Origin: Mycobacterium sp. 852002-51057_SCH5723018
Lineage (GTDB): Bacteria > Actinomycetota > Actinomycetes > Mycobacteriales > Mycobacteriaceae
Direction: 5' to 3'
NCBI RefSeq assembly: GCF_001667035.1
Contig: NZ_LZIR01000036.1
Coordinates: 1 to 34,199, forward strand
DNA length: 34,199 bases
Shown piece by piece: positions 7,440-16,190 of the stretch. Both the position numbers and the translations under genes were made by a program. Below the pieces are notes generated by a model. It was given only the letters and a program-made list of their open reading frames with translations, did no database searches and was not told the origin of the DNA. Position 1 is the stretch's first letter. Each line of letters starts with the position of its first letter.

Positions 7440-8229
7440 AGGCCGTATCCTGCCCGATCAGCGCTGCGCGCCGTTCGGCGATGGTGCGGTCGACCTGATA
7501 GTTACGCTCCACCAGCGGCAACGTCTTGAGCTGCCGTTCCAGGTGCCATTGCAGATGTGCGGCGACCAGGCCGCTGACGTAGCTGCGGTGCGATGGGGGC
7601 GCCTGCTCGGCGGACTCCCAATCGCCGTCGTGCAGCGCAGACATCAGGTCCAGCACACCCGGCGGCGGCGTGGTCGAGCCGGGCGGGCGGCAATGCGTGC
7701 AGACGCTGCCCCCGGCTGCGACGTGAAACGCCCGGTGCGGACCGGGTGTGGCGCACCGGGCGCACTCGGTCAGCGCCGGCGCCCAGCCGGCGATGCCCAT
7801 GGCCCGCAGCAGGTAGGCGTCCAGCAGCAGGTCCCGGGGCCGGCGCCCGTCGGCCACCGCCCGCAGCGCGCTCACCGTGAGCCGGTGCAGAGCCGGGGCC
7901 GGGGCCCGCTCCTCGCCGGCGAGGCGTTCGGCGGTTTCCAGCATCGCGCATCCGCAGGTGTACCGGCCGTAGTCGCTGACGATGTCGGTGGCGAACGCGT
8001 CGATGGAAACGACCTGGGTGACGATGTCGAGGTTGCGGCCGGGGTGCAGTTGCGCGTCGATGTGAGCAAACGGCTCCAGCCGTGCGCCGAATTTGCTGCG
8101 TGTGCGGCGTACACCCTTGGCCACCGCGCGAACCAGCCCGTGATCGCGGGTCAGCAGGGTGACGATCCGGTCGGCTTCGCCGAGCTTGTGCTGGCGCAAC
8201 ACCACAGCTCGGTCTCGATATAGCCGCAT
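7432..8229 (-). CDS. recO: DNA repair protein RecO
   Basis: RecO mediates RecA loading and strand annealing in the RecFOR recombination pathway. The 265-residue protein has an N-terminal OB fold ([20 protein letters not shown], a family hallmark) and a helical C-terminal domain with a zinc-finger-like pair CARC ... CTHC. The length equals M. tuberculosis RecO (Rv2362c). ATG 8227-8229 was chosen because RecO proteins begin right before the OB fold; the longer frame starting at 8361 runs into the divergent amiA2 gene. It is the first gene of the recO-uppS-Rv2360c unit, and 61 bp separate it from amiA2. Confidence 0.95.
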   Translation of the reverse strand: MRLYRDRAVVLRQHKLGEADRIVTLLTRDHGLVRAVAKGVRRTRSKFGARLEPFAHIDAQLHPGRNLDIVTQVVSIDAFATDIVSDYGRYTCGCAMLETAERLAGEERAPAPALHRLTVSALRAVADGRRPRDLLLDAYLLRAMGIAGWAPALTECARCATPGPHRAFHVAAGGSVCTHCRPPGSTTPPPGVLDLMSALHDGDWESAEQAPPSHRSYVSGLVAAHLQWHLERQLKTLPLVERNYQVDRTIAERRAALIGQDTACG

Positions 8230-8290
8230 CACAATATTTTTGCACCCCGCCGCGACATTGCCGGTATCCGCGCCGTTAGTCTCGTACCCC

Positions 8291-9787
8291 GTGATTGGCG
8301 CTTCCGGGTCCGTTACCGGGTCCACTTGGGGATCCGGCAGCCAGCGCCTGCCCACGCTCACTGACCTGCTCTACCAGCTGGCCAGCCGCTCGGTGACGTC
8401 GGTCACCCTGGTGCGCCGCTCGCTGCACGCCATCCATGAAAGCCAGCCGACGCTCAACGCGTTCCGGGTGGTGCTCACCGAGTCGGCGGTGGCCGACGCG
8501 GCGGAGGCCGACCGCCGGCGGGCGGCCGGCGACACCGCCCCGCTGCTGGGCATACCGATCGCGGTCAAGGACGACGTCGACGTCGCCGGCGTGCCGACCG
8601 CCTTCGGCACCGAGGGATATGTCCCGGCCGCCACCCACGATTCCGAGGTGGTTCGGCGCCTGAAGGCCGCCGGCGCGGTCATCGTCGGCAAGACCAACAC
8701 CTGCGAACTGGGCCAGTGGCCCTTCACCAGCGGACCGGGGTTCGGACACACCCGCAATCCGTGGTCGCGGCGGCACACCCCGGGCGGATCGTCGGGCGGC
8801 AGCGCCGCCGCGGTGGCCGCGGGCCTGGTCACCGCGGCGATCGGGTCCGACGGCGCCGGCAGCGTGCGGATCCCGGCGGCGTGGACGCACCTGGTCGGCA
8901 TCAAGCCGCAGCGCGGCCGCATCTCCACCTGGCCGCTGCCCGAGGCGTTCAACGGCATCACGGTCAACGGGGTGCTGGCCCGCACGGTCGCCGATGCGGC
9001 GCTGGTGCTGGATGCCGCGTCCGGAAACGTCGAGGGTGACCGGCACAAACCGCCCCCGATCAGGGCGTCCGACTATGTCGGGATCGCGCCCGGTCCGCTC
9101 AACATCGCGCTCTCGACGCGGTTTCCCTACACCGGTTTCCGGGCCAAGTTGCACCCCGATATCCTCGCCGCGACGAAAGCAGTGGGCAGGCAGCTCGAGC
9201 TGCTCGGCCACACCGTGGTGCCCGGCAATCCCGATTACGGCCTGCGGTTGTCCTGGGACTTCCTCGCCCGGTCCACCGCGGGCCTGCGTGAATGGGAGGA
9301 GCGCCTCGGCGACGGCGTCATCCTGGACCCCCGCACCCTGGCCAATCTGCGGATCGGCCACGTGATGGGCGAAGCGATCCTGCGCAGCGCGCGCCGCCAC
9401 GAGACGGCCGCCCAGCGCCGGGTGGGCTCGATCTTCGACATCGTCGATGTGGTGCTGGCACCGACCACCGCCCAGCCGCCGCCGCTGGCGCGCGCCTTCG
9501 ACCGGTTGGGCGGTGTGGGCACCGACCGCGCCATGATCGCCTCGTGCCCGCTGACGTGGCCGTGGAACGTGCTGGGGTGGCCGTCGATCAACGTGCCGGC
9601 CGGATTCACCTCCGAGGGTTTGCCAATCGGCGTGCAGTTGATGGGCCCAGCAAACAGCGAGGGGATGCTCATCTCGCTGGCCGCCGAGCTGGAGGCGGTC
9701 TGCGGCTGGTCGACCAGGCAGCCGCCGGTGTGGTGGAACGCCGGCGCCGACGTGCCCCCCGCCGGCGCGCCCCCACCGGGAAGGTGA
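8291..9787 (+). CDS. amiA2: Amidase (amidase signature family)
   Basis: The 498-residue amidase-signature enzyme is an ortholog of AmiA2 (Rv2363), which hydrolyses a carboxamide of unknown physiological identity. The Ser-cisSer-Lys triad is visible: Lys in IAVKDDVDVAG, the Gly/Ser-rich GGSSGGSAAAVAAGL, and the nucleophile region GSDGAGSVRIPAAW. The GTG at 8291 (VIGASGS) was chosen because the H37Rv protein begins MVGASGS; the frame remains open upstream to 8159 but that part overlaps recO on the other strand. No signal peptide is seen, so it is probably cytosolic. Confidence 0.94.
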   Translation: MIGASGSVTGSTWGSGSQRLPTLTDLLYQLASRSVTSVTLVRRSLHAIHESQPTLNAFRVVLTESAVADAAEADRRRAAGDTAPLLGIPIAVKDDVDVAGVPTAFGTEGYVPAATHDSEVVRRLKAAGAVIVGKTNTCELGQWPFTSGPGFGHTRNPWSRRHTPGGSSGGSAAAVAAGLVTAAIGSDGAGSVRIPAAWTHLVGIKPQRGRISTWPLPEAFNGITVNGVLARTVADAALVLDAASGNVEGDRHKPPPIRASDYVGIAPGPLNIALSTRFPYTGFRAKLHPDILAATKAVGRQLELLGHTVVPGNPDYGLRLSWDFLARSTAGLREWEERLGDGVILDPRTLANLRIGHVMGEAILRSARRHETAAQRRVGSIFDIVDVVLAPTTAQPPPLARAFDRLGGVGTDRAMIASCPLTWPWNVLGWPSINVPAGFTSEGLPIGVQLMGPANSEGMLISLAAELEAVCGWSTRQPPVWWNAGADVPPAGAPPPGR

Positions 9788-9844
9788 GGTGGCGGTCGAA
9801 CCCCGGCGCCGTTTGCCGACTCCGACACCGGGTAGTTGACGGCA

Positions 9845-11494
9845 GTGAAAAAACTGGCCGACGATACCCTGGACCTCGACTCCGTGGCGCTCAGTCAGTT
9901 CGGCTGGGAGCAGCTGACCGACGACCAGCGCGAGGCGATGCATGCGGTGCTGCGCGGCCGCGACCTGCTGGCCGTGATGCCCACCGGCTCGGGCAAGTCG
10001 GCGATCTACCAAGTCCCGTCCCTGCTGACCGACGGGGTGACGCTGGTCGTGTCGCCGCTGATCGCGCTGCAAGACGACCAGATCACCGCCATCGAGGAGT
10101 GCGGCGCGGGCACCGCCGTCGCCATCAACTCGGGGTTGCGGGCGGCGGAGCGCCGACGCAGCTGGGAAGCCGTCGAGCGGTGCGAAGCGGACTTCGTCTT
10201 CATCGCGCCCGAACAGCTGGCCAACGACGACGTGGTCGAAAGGCTGCGCGCGGCCGGGCCGTCCCTGATCGTCGTGGACGAGGCGCACTGCGTCTCGGCG
10301 TGGGGACATGACTTCCGGCCGGACTATCGACGGCTCGCCGACGTATTCCACCGACTCGGCGAGTCGATCCCGTACGTCGCATTGACCGCGACCGCGTCGG
10401 TGGTCGTGCGCCGCGACATCGTGGACCGTCTCGGGTTGCGCGACCCCGCCGTAGTGGTCGGTGGGTTCGATCGGCCCAACCTGCGTCTGATTGTCGAGCG
10501 CCACCCGGACGCCGGGGACAAGCGGCGCGCGGTGCTCGATGCGCTGCCCGGGTTGCCGGGCCCGGGACTGCTGTATGTGGCGACGCGCAAGGATGCCGAG
10601 TCGTACGCGGAAGACTTGCGCGCCAAGGGGCTTGCCGTCGCGGCCTACCACGCGGGCATGTCGGCGGCCGACCGTGACGAGGTGCACGCGGGCTTCCGCG
10701 ACGACGAGTACGAGATCGTCGTGGCCACATCGGCGTTCGGGATGGGGATCGACAAACCCAACGTGCGTTTCGTCGCGCACGCCTCGGCCCCCGATTCGCT
10801 GGACAGCTACTACCAGCAGATCGGCCGCGCCGGTCGCGATGGCGAGGACGCGCTGGCATTGCTGTTCTACCGTCCCGAAGACCTTGGGCTGGCGCGGTTT
10901 TTCACCGCGGGCCGCCCCGACGAACGCCTGCTGCGGGCCGTCTACGAAGCGCTGAAAGGATCCGGCCCGCTCCGACTGAAGGATCTGCGCCAGCGACTCG
11001 AGGTCCGCGGGCGCAAGCTGACCAACGCGATCAACATGCTCGACGCGGCCGGGGCGGTTCGATCGACGCGCAAGGGTTTCGTGAACACGAAAATGTCCAC
11101 CGATGCGGCCGTGGCCGCCGCCGCGGAAACGGCCGAGCTGCGCGAACGCGTCGATCTCAGCCGGGTTGAGATGATGCGTGGATACTCCGAAACACGCTCC
11201 TGCAGAAGGGTTTTCCTACTTTCCTACTTCGGCGAGTACCTGCCTAGCCCGTGCGGCAATTGCGATCGGTGCATCCATGCCGCCACGCCTGACGACGTCG
11301 GAGTCGAAGAGCCGGCGCTACCCGTCGATACCGACGTGCGGCATCGGGAATGGGGCGCCGGCGTGGTGATCGGCGGCGATGGGCAACGGATCACCGTGCT
11401 GTTCGAGGAATTCGGTTACCGGACATTGTCGATGGCCGCGGTGCGCGAACACGGGCTGCTCGAGGTCACCGACCCGATCGCCGAGCCGGCGTGA
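9845..11494 (+). CDS. recQ: RecQ-family ATP-dependent DNA helicase
   Basis: RecQ helicases unwind 3'-tailed and branched DNA during recombination and fork repair. The 549-residue protein has the Q-motif region SQFGWEQLTDDQREAM, Walker A MPTGSGKSA (45-53), DEAH at 145-148 followed by CVSAWGHDFRPDY, and motif VI QQIGRAGRDG. A zinc-binding module follows (GYSETRSCRR ... CGNCDRC). There is no obvious winged-helix RQC or HRDC domain; instead the last 60 residues form a short beta-rich segment (HREWGAGVVIGGDGQRITVLFEEFGYRTL). GTG 9845 was preferred over TTG 9836; neither has a strong ribosome binding site. As I recall, M. tuberculosis has no RecQ and amiA2 there abuts era, so this gene opens an insertion. 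Confidence 0.93.
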   Translation: MKKLADDTLDLDSVALSQFGWEQLTDDQREAMHAVLRGRDLLAVMPTGSGKSAIYQVPSLLTDGVTLVVSPLIALQDDQITAIEECGAGTAVAINSGLRAAERRRSWEAVERCEADFVFIAPEQLANDDVVERLRAAGPSLIVVDEAHCVSAWGHDFRPDYRRLADVFHRLGESIPYVALTATASVVVRRDIVDRLGLRDPAVVVGGFDRPNLRLIVERHPDAGDKRRAVLDALPGLPGPGLLYVATRKDAESYAEDLRAKGLAVAAYHAGMSAADRDEVHAGFRDDEYEIVVATSAFGMGIDKPNVRFVAHASAPDSLDSYYQQIGRAGRDGEDALALLFYRPEDLGLARFFTAGRPDERLLRAVYEALKGSGPLRLKDLRQRLEVRGRKLTNAINMLDAAGAVRSTRKGFVNTKMSTDAAVAAAAETAELRERVDLSRVEMMRGYSETRSCRRVFLLSYFGEYLPSPCGNCDRCIHAATPDDVGVEEPALPVDTDVRHREWGAGVVIGGDGQRITVLFEEFGYRTLSMAAVREHGLLEVTDPIAEPA

Positions 11495-11532
11495 GGGGAG
11501 TTAGCCCGTGACAACGCGGGTACCCCCACGCC

Positions 11533-12990
11533 ATGGACCAATCTGATGCTCCACTGCTAGATGCGCTGGTCGACTACCACGACAAGAACCGCTATGGGTT
11601 CACGCCACCTGGCCACCGGCAGGGCCGTGGCACGGACGACCGGGTCTTGGCTGTGCTGGGCCGCGAGCCGTTCCTCGACGACGTGCTGGCCAGCGGCGGG
11701 CTGGACGACCGCAAGACCAGCAACGAATACCTGAAGAATGCCGAGGACCTCATGGCCCAAGCCGTGGGCGCCGACATCGCATGGTTCTCCACCTGCGGCA
11801 GCTCCTTGTCGGTGAAGGCCGCGATGATGGCCGTGGCCGGCGGCGACGGCAGCCTGCTGGTCGGCCGGGACAGCCACAAATCCGTGGTGGCGGGCCTGAT
11901 CTTCTCCGGCGTGCAGCCGCGCTGGATCACGCCCCGCTGGGACGCCGAGCGTCATTTTTCGCACCCGCCCTCGCCGCAACAGGTGGAGGAGGCCTGGGCG
12001 AAGTACCCAGATGCCGCCGGTGCGCTCGTCGTGAGCCCCAGCCCGTACGGCACCTGCGCCGACATCGCCGGGATCGCCGAGGTGTGCCACGCGCGCAACA
12101 AGCCGTTGATCATCGACGAGGCGTGGGGCGCGCACCTGCCGTTCCACGAGAATCTGCCCACCTGGGCGATGGATGCCGGCGCGGACGTCTGTGTGGTCAG
12201 CGTGCACAAGATGGGCGCCGGTTTCGAACAGGGCTCGGTGTTTCATCTGCAGGGCGACCGCATCGATCAGGACCGCCTGTCGGCCTGCGCGGACCTGCTG
12301 ATGACCACCAGCCCCAACGTCATGGTCTATGCGGCGATGGACGGATGGCGGCGGCAAATGGTCGAGCACGGTCACGACTTGCTCGGCGCCGCATTGGATC
12401 TCGCGACGCAACTGCGTCAGGAGATCGAGCTGATCCCGGACGTGGAGGTACTCGACGACGAATTGCTCGGGGTGCAGGCATCCCACGACCTGGACCGGTT
12501 GCAGGTGATGATGGACGTGTCGGCAACGGGCACCTCCGGTTATCAGGCCGCCGACTGGCTGCGCGCGAACACCCACGTCGACGTCGGGATGAGCGATCAC
12601 CGCCGCATCCTGGCGACCCTGTCCTTCGCCGACGACAAGTCCACCGCAAGCCGCCTCACCGAGGCGCTGCGGGCGTGGCGCAAAGCGGCCGACGGCTTCG
12701 ATCGGCCGCCGCGGATCGACCTGCCCTCACCCGAGCAGCTGCAGTTGGACAACGTCTGCCCGCCGCGCGACGCGTTCTTCGGCCGCGTCGAGGCGGTGCC
12801 CTGCGACCGGGCAGCGGGTCGCATCGCCGCCGAACAGGTCACGCCGTATCCCCCCGGCATTCCGGCCGTCGTGCCGGGAGAGCGCCTCAATGACGCGGTG
12901 CTGGACTACCTGTGCTCAGGCGTTCGCGCCGGCATGAACGTCCCGGACGCGGCGGACCCGTCGCTGAAGACCGTCCGGGTCCTCGCCTAA
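11533..12990 (+). CDS. PLP-dependent Orn/Lys/Arg decarboxylase, short form
   Basis: This is a fold type I PLP decarboxylase of the Orn/Lys/Arg class, 485 residues, like the compact Bacillus SpeA/YaaO type. It lacks the N-terminal wing domain of the roughly 900-residue enzymes such as M. tuberculosis Rv2531c. Key residues are visible: GHRQGRG near 27-33, SHKS at 114-117, Asp195 in IIDEAWGAH (pyridine-nitrogen contact) and the Schiff-base Lys226 in SVHKMGAGFEQG. The C-terminal domain has the class motif TPYPPGIPAVVPGE. The substrate cannot be assigned among arginine, lysine and ornithine; the product would be a polyamine or diamine. It follows recQ by 38 bp, and a foldable GC-rich segment lies before the ATG. 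It converges with the SDR gene 20 bp downstream. Confidence 0.9.
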   Translation: MDQSDAPLLDALVDYHDKNRYGFTPPGHRQGRGTDDRVLAVLGREPFLDDVLASGGLDDRKTSNEYLKNAEDLMAQAVGADIAWFSTCGSSLSVKAAMMAVAGGDGSLLVGRDSHKSVVAGLIFSGVQPRWITPRWDAERHFSHPPSPQQVEEAWAKYPDAAGALVVSPSPYGTCADIAGIAEVCHARNKPLIIDEAWGAHLPFHENLPTWAMDAGADVCVVSVHKMGAGFEQGSVFHLQGDRIDQDRLSACADLLMTTSPNVMVYAAMDGWRRQMVEHGHDLLGAALDLATQLRQEIELIPDVEVLDDELLGVQASHDLDRLQVMMDVSATGTSGYQAADWLRANTHVDVGMSDHRRILATLSFADDKSTASRLTEALRAWRKAADGFDRPPRIDLPSPEQLQLDNVCPPRDAFFGRVEAVPCDRAAGRIAAEQVTPYPPGIPAVVPGERLNDAVLDYLCSGVRAGMNVPDAADPSLKTVRVLA

Positions 12991-13003
12991 GCGGACCCGA
13001 GTG

Positions 13004-13021
13004 GCGGCCGCTATTGGCCGC
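13004..13021. terminator. Possible bidirectional terminator between the decarboxylase and SDR genes
   Basis: GCGGCC (13004-13009) and GGCCGC (13016-13021) can form a 6-bp stem with a 6-nt loop in the short gap between the convergent genes, overlapping the SDR stop codon. No T-tract is present. The location suits a shared terminator, but the short stem makes it weak evidence. Confidence 0.3.
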
Positions 13022-13796
13022 GCGGCCTCGAGAGGACCCGGTTGCCAACGGCTTTGACCTGATCGGGCAAGACGTGGTTGGCCACGCCCATGGCCTTGGT
13101 GAAGATCGAGCCGGCCACGACCTTCTGATCCCCGCGCATCAACGCCTCGAACCCTTGCCGGGCCACCTGGGCGGGATCGTCCTTGGGCCCCTTCCCCATC
13201 AGTGAGTCAATCATTTTCGCGCGGTTGAAGAAGTTGGTGTCGGTCGGACCGGGCATCAGCGCCGTGATGGTGATTGCGGTGTCACGCAATTCGTCACGAA
13301 GCGCCTCGGCGAACGACTGGACGAAGGACTTCGACGCGTTGTACACCGGCTGATACGAGCCCGGCATCTGCGAGGCGATCGATGACGTGAACAGCACCTT
13401 GCCCACACCGCGATTCGCCATGTCGCGCAGCACCAGCTTGGCCAGATGCACGGTCGAGCGCACGTTGAGATCGACGATGCTGAGGTCGTCGGCGAGCTCG
13501 CTTTTCAGAAACATCTCGCCGCGGCCAATTCCGGCGTTGAGGGCCGCAGCGGCCAGCACACGGTCGCCTTCAATCGTGCTCTGGTACAAGTGCTCAACCC
13601 CTTCGGGGGTGCGCAGGTCCACCTGAACCGGCTGCACGGCCGCGCCGTACCGCGACAGCTTCCCGGGTACGTCTTTGATGGCATCGCCTTCGGCAGCCAC
13701 GACGAGGTCGTAGCCGTGTTCGGCGAACTGCTTGGCCAGTTCGAATCCGATGCCGCTGGATGCGCCGGTCACCAGCGCCAATTGTGGTTGCGTCAT
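13011..13796 (-). CDS. Short-chain dehydrogenase/reductase
   Basis: The 261-residue classical SDR has the NAD(P)-binding motif TGASSGIG (10-17), NAG at 88-90, and the catalytic Ser139, Tyr152 and Lys156 (YNASK). Asp60 in the VDL segment is the adenine contact. The acidic and small residues after the second strand (VVAAEGDA) leave the NAD versus NADP choice open. It belongs to the DltE/YqjQ-like group with a DELRDT-x-ITITALMPGPTDT segment. The substrate is unknown. It starts 9 bp after the GT9 stop on the same strand, so the two are probably cotranscribed with the DUF2795 gene; the enzyme might act on a glycan or lipid precursor, but that is inference. Confidence 0.92.
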   Translation of the reverse strand: MTQPQLALVTGASSGIGFELAKQFAEHGYDLVVAAEGDAIKDVPGKLSRYGAAVQPVQVDLRTPEGVEHLYQSTIEGDRVLAAAALNAGIGRGEMFLKSELADDLSIVDLNVRSTVHLAKLVLRDMANRGVGKVLFTSSIASQMPGSYQPVYNASKSFVQSFAEALRDELRDTAITITALMPGPTDTNFFNRAKMIDSLMGKGPKDDPAQVARQGFEALMRGDQKVVAGSIFTKAMGVANHVLPDQVKAVGNRVLSRPRGQ

Positions 13797-13805
13797 ACGC
13801 GACGG

Positions 13806-14951
13806 CTACCCGTCGCGGATGCCGGGAAACCCCGCTAACCCGGGAAACCCTTTGTCTAGCAGCTCGTCTACCTCGTTGAGCACCTCGTCGACCGCGACAT
13901 CGGCCACGAACGAGACGTCGTGTCCGCACCGCGGCATCTCGGTTCTTGTGCAGGCTTGGCCACAGACGGGACAGTGAACGGTCCACGACATGAACATGCG
14001 GTGTCGTGCCCGGCCAAGGGGTCCCGCGTGAGACGCGTTGCCGACCCAATAGATTCCCACAGTCGCCGTACCGACCGCCTGCGCAAGATGCCGTATCCCA
14101 CTGTCGTTGCCCACCAGCACATCGCTGCGGGCAAGCACGCCGGCCAGCGTCGGCATGTCCATCGCGTCGAGGAGCAGCAGCCGACCATCGGCGCCGCCCA
14201 GCACGCTGACTTTGGCCGCGATGTCGCGCAGCAGCCGTCGTTCCGCCCGGGTACCGATGAGCGCCACTCGCCGGCCCTCGTCGATGCAGCGCTCGGCCAA
14301 CGCGGCGAAGTGCTCCGGCGGCCAACGGCGGCGCGGATCACGCGCCCCGGGATGCAAATTCACCGTGGGCATCTCGGACTCCGGCAGCACCGACTGCGAC
14401 TTGGCCAGGTCGGCGTCGGTCACCTCGATGCGCGGCGTCACGGACGCGACGGGCGCCCCGGCCAGCCCGGCCACCTCCAGCCACCGCATCACCTCGTGCT
14501 GGTACGGGCGGTACGGCAGCCACCGGGTGAGCGGCGACGCGTCCAGGGTGCGGGTACCGACAGTCCAGCGCGGCTTTAGGCCCAGCAGAAAGGGATTGGA
14601 CCATCGGCCGCCCCCGTGCAACTGCACTCCGAGGTCGATCGGCCGGTCCGCGACCAATCGGCGAAACGCGTTGAGCGGCATCGCTTCGCCGGGCCCGTCG
14701 TTCGGTCCGTGTACCCCACGTGCGTAAGGCAACCCCACCGCGCGGTCGATCGGTGACGGCCGGCCGGTCAGCAAGGCGGCGTTGTTGGGCGCGCAGAGCA
14801 CCACGATCTCGGCGTCGGCGTAGGCCGCCTTCAGGGCCTCAATCGCCGGCAGGGCGGACAGCAGGTCACCGAGCCCTCCGCCGCGCAGCACGACGATGCG
14901 TTCGACGTCTGGCCACCGCTCACCGAGCGGACCGACCGCCGTTGGCGTCAA
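13806..14951 (-). CDS. Glycosyltransferase family 9 (heptosyltransferase-like)
   Basis: The 381-residue protein is a GT-B fold glycosyltransferase of family 9. The N-terminal signature ERIVVLRGGGLGDLLSALPAIEALKAAYP-like stretch is visible, and the C-terminal nucleotide-sugar domain has NLHPGARDPRRRWP and VGNDSGIRHLAQAVGTATVGIYW. The C-terminus adds a Cys-rich segment CPVCGQACTRTEMPRCGHD that could bind a metal. GT9 enzymes act in lipopolysaccharide synthesis in Gram-negatives; in mycobacteria the acceptor is unknown. The start is TTG 14949-14951, which overlaps the TGA of the upstream DUF2795 gene as TTGA, so translation is coupled. Confidence 0.9.
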   Translation of the reverse strand: MTPTAVGPLGERWPDVERIVVLRGGGLGDLLSALPAIEALKAAYADAEIVVLCAPNNAALLTGRPSPIDRAVGLPYARGVHGPNDGPGEAMPLNAFRRLVADRPIDLGVQLHGGGRWSNPFLLGLKPRWTVGTRTLDASPLTRWLPYRPYQHEVMRWLEVAGLAGAPVASVTPRIEVTDADLAKSQSVLPESEMPTVNLHPGARDPRRRWPPEHFAALAERCIDEGRRVALIGTRAERRLLRDIAAKVSVLGGADGRLLLLDAMDMPTLAGVLARSDVLVGNDSGIRHLAQAVGTATVGIYWVGNASHAGPLGRARHRMFMSWTVHCPVCGQACTRTEMPRCGHDVSFVADVAVDEVLNEVDELLDKGFPGLAGFPGIRDG

Positions 14952-15169
14952 ACCGCTTCAGGAGTTCGAGCCGCCGAGCGCGTCCTCGCCCCGAACTCCT
15001 GCATGACGGCGCTGGGCCCGTCGAAGCTGTCCTTCTTCAGCCCGCGCAGGGTCTCGACGAGCTCGCTGCCGGCGCCCTGCCGCTCAGCGTGGTGGGCCAG
15101 GTCCTGCGGCGACCCGGGGTAGTCGAATCCGGACAGAGACTTTTGAACTTGGGTCACTTGGAATGCCAT
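14948..15169 (-). CDS. DUF2795 small protein
   Basis: The 73-residue product fits DUF2795: VQKSLSGFDYPGSPQDLAHHAERQGAGSELVETLRGL resembles the family core V-x-x-L-x-G-x-DYP-x-S-x-x-(D/E)L-x-x-HA. Members are small helical proteins of actinobacteria with no assigned function; a nucleic-acid or partner-binding role is only a guess. The last 12 residues are Arg/Ala-rich. It heads a minus-strand operon with GT9 and SDR genes, with a TTGA overlap. It is separated from the era stop upstream by 42 bp. Confidence 0.8.
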   Translation of the reverse strand: MAFQVTQVQKSLSGFDYPGSPQDLAHHAERQGAGSELVETLRGLKKDSFDGPSAVMQEFGARTRSAARTPEAV

Positions 15170-15211
15170 GGCTAGCCGCCTACCCGCTAGGGGGTCGGAA
15201 AAACATGATCG

Positions 15212-16111
15212 TCAAAAACCAAGCCGACCGAGCTGTTTAGGGTCGCTCTGCCAGTTCTTGGCAACCTTGACGCGCAGCTCGAGGTACACCTTGCTGCCCA
15301 ACAGCTTCTCGATCTGGCCGCGCGCGGCGGTGCCCACTTCGCGCAGCCGGGCGCCGTCCTTGCCGATGACGATGCCCTTCTGGCTGTCGCGCTCGACGTA
15401 GAGGATCGCGTGCACGTCGATCAGGTCGTCGCGCCCCTCCCGCGTGGTGACCTCGTCGATGACCACCGCCAGGGAATGCGGCAGCTCGTCGCGGACTCCC
15501 TCCAGGGCGGCTTCGCGGATGAATTCGGCCATCAGCACCTCCTCGGGCTCGTCGGTCAACTCACCGTCGGGGTAGTACGCGGGACCTTCCGGCAATGCGG
15601 CGGCGAGGACCTCGATCAGCACGTCGACCTGCTCGCCGCTGGCCGCCGACACCGGAACGATTTCGGCCGAATCGCCGACCAGCTCGCTGACGGCGACCAG
15701 CTGCGCGGCCACCCGGTCCTTGGGCACCTTGTCGATTTTGGTGACGATGGCCACGAGCGTCGTCTTGGGTGCGATCGCGCGAACCTGTTCGACGATCCAC
15801 CGGTCGCCCGGCCCGATCACCTCGTCGGCCGGGATGCACAACCCGATCACGTCGACCTCGGCGTAGGTGTCGCGGACCAAATCGTTGAGCCGCTTGCCCA
15901 GCAGGGTGCGCGGCCGATGAAGGCCCGGGGTGTCGACGAGGATGATCTGAAAGTCGTGGCGGTGCACGATCCCGCGAATGGTGTGCCGGGTGGTCTGCGG
16001 TCGCGTCGAGGTGATGGCCACCTTGGTGCCGACGAGGGCGTTGGTCAGCGTCGACTTGCCGGTGTTCGGCCGACCGACCAAACAGACGAAACCGGAACGG
16101 AATTCAGTCAT
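15212..16111 (-). CDS. era: GTPase Era
   Basis: Era is an essential GTPase that binds the 3' end of 16S rRNA and supports 30S subunit maturation. The 299-residue protein has the P-loop GRPNTGKST (13-21), the switch region TRPQTTRHTIRG, G3 DTPG, G4 TKID, and a C-terminal KH domain (GIVIGKDGARLREVGTAARGQIEKLLG). ATG 16109-16111 gives the usual family length. It is the last gene of the phoH1-ybeY-Rv2366c-Rv2365c-era series, 79 bp after the Rv2365c-like stop, in an arrangement conserved across mycobacteria. Confidence 0.97.
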   Translation of the reverse strand: MTEFRSGFVCLVGRPNTGKSTLTNALVGTKVAITSTRPQTTRHTIRGIVHRHDFQIILVDTPGLHRPRTLLGKRLNDLVRDTYAEVDVIGLCIPADEVIGPGDRWIVEQVRAIAPKTTLVAIVTKIDKVPKDRVAAQLVAVSELVGDSAEIVPVSAASGEQVDVLIEVLAAALPEGPAYYPDGELTDEPEEVLMAEFIREAALEGVRDELPHSLAVVIDEVTTREGRDDLIDVHAILYVERDSQKGIVIGKDGARLREVGTAARGQIEKLLGSKVYLELRVKVAKNWQSDPKQLGRLGF

Positions 16112-16190
16112 CGCGCGACCTGACCCGTCGCCGAACGTGTATCTATTGCGAATTTCGGCTCAGTTTTTCGCAGTGACTGCGCGTTCGGCG

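Noticed and set aside
8276..10780. An 834-residue minus-strand ORF opposite amiA2 and recQ.
   Set aside because: It is antisense to two clear genes; the frame is open because high-GC third positions remove stops. It is rich in Arg, Gly, His and Pro with no domain.
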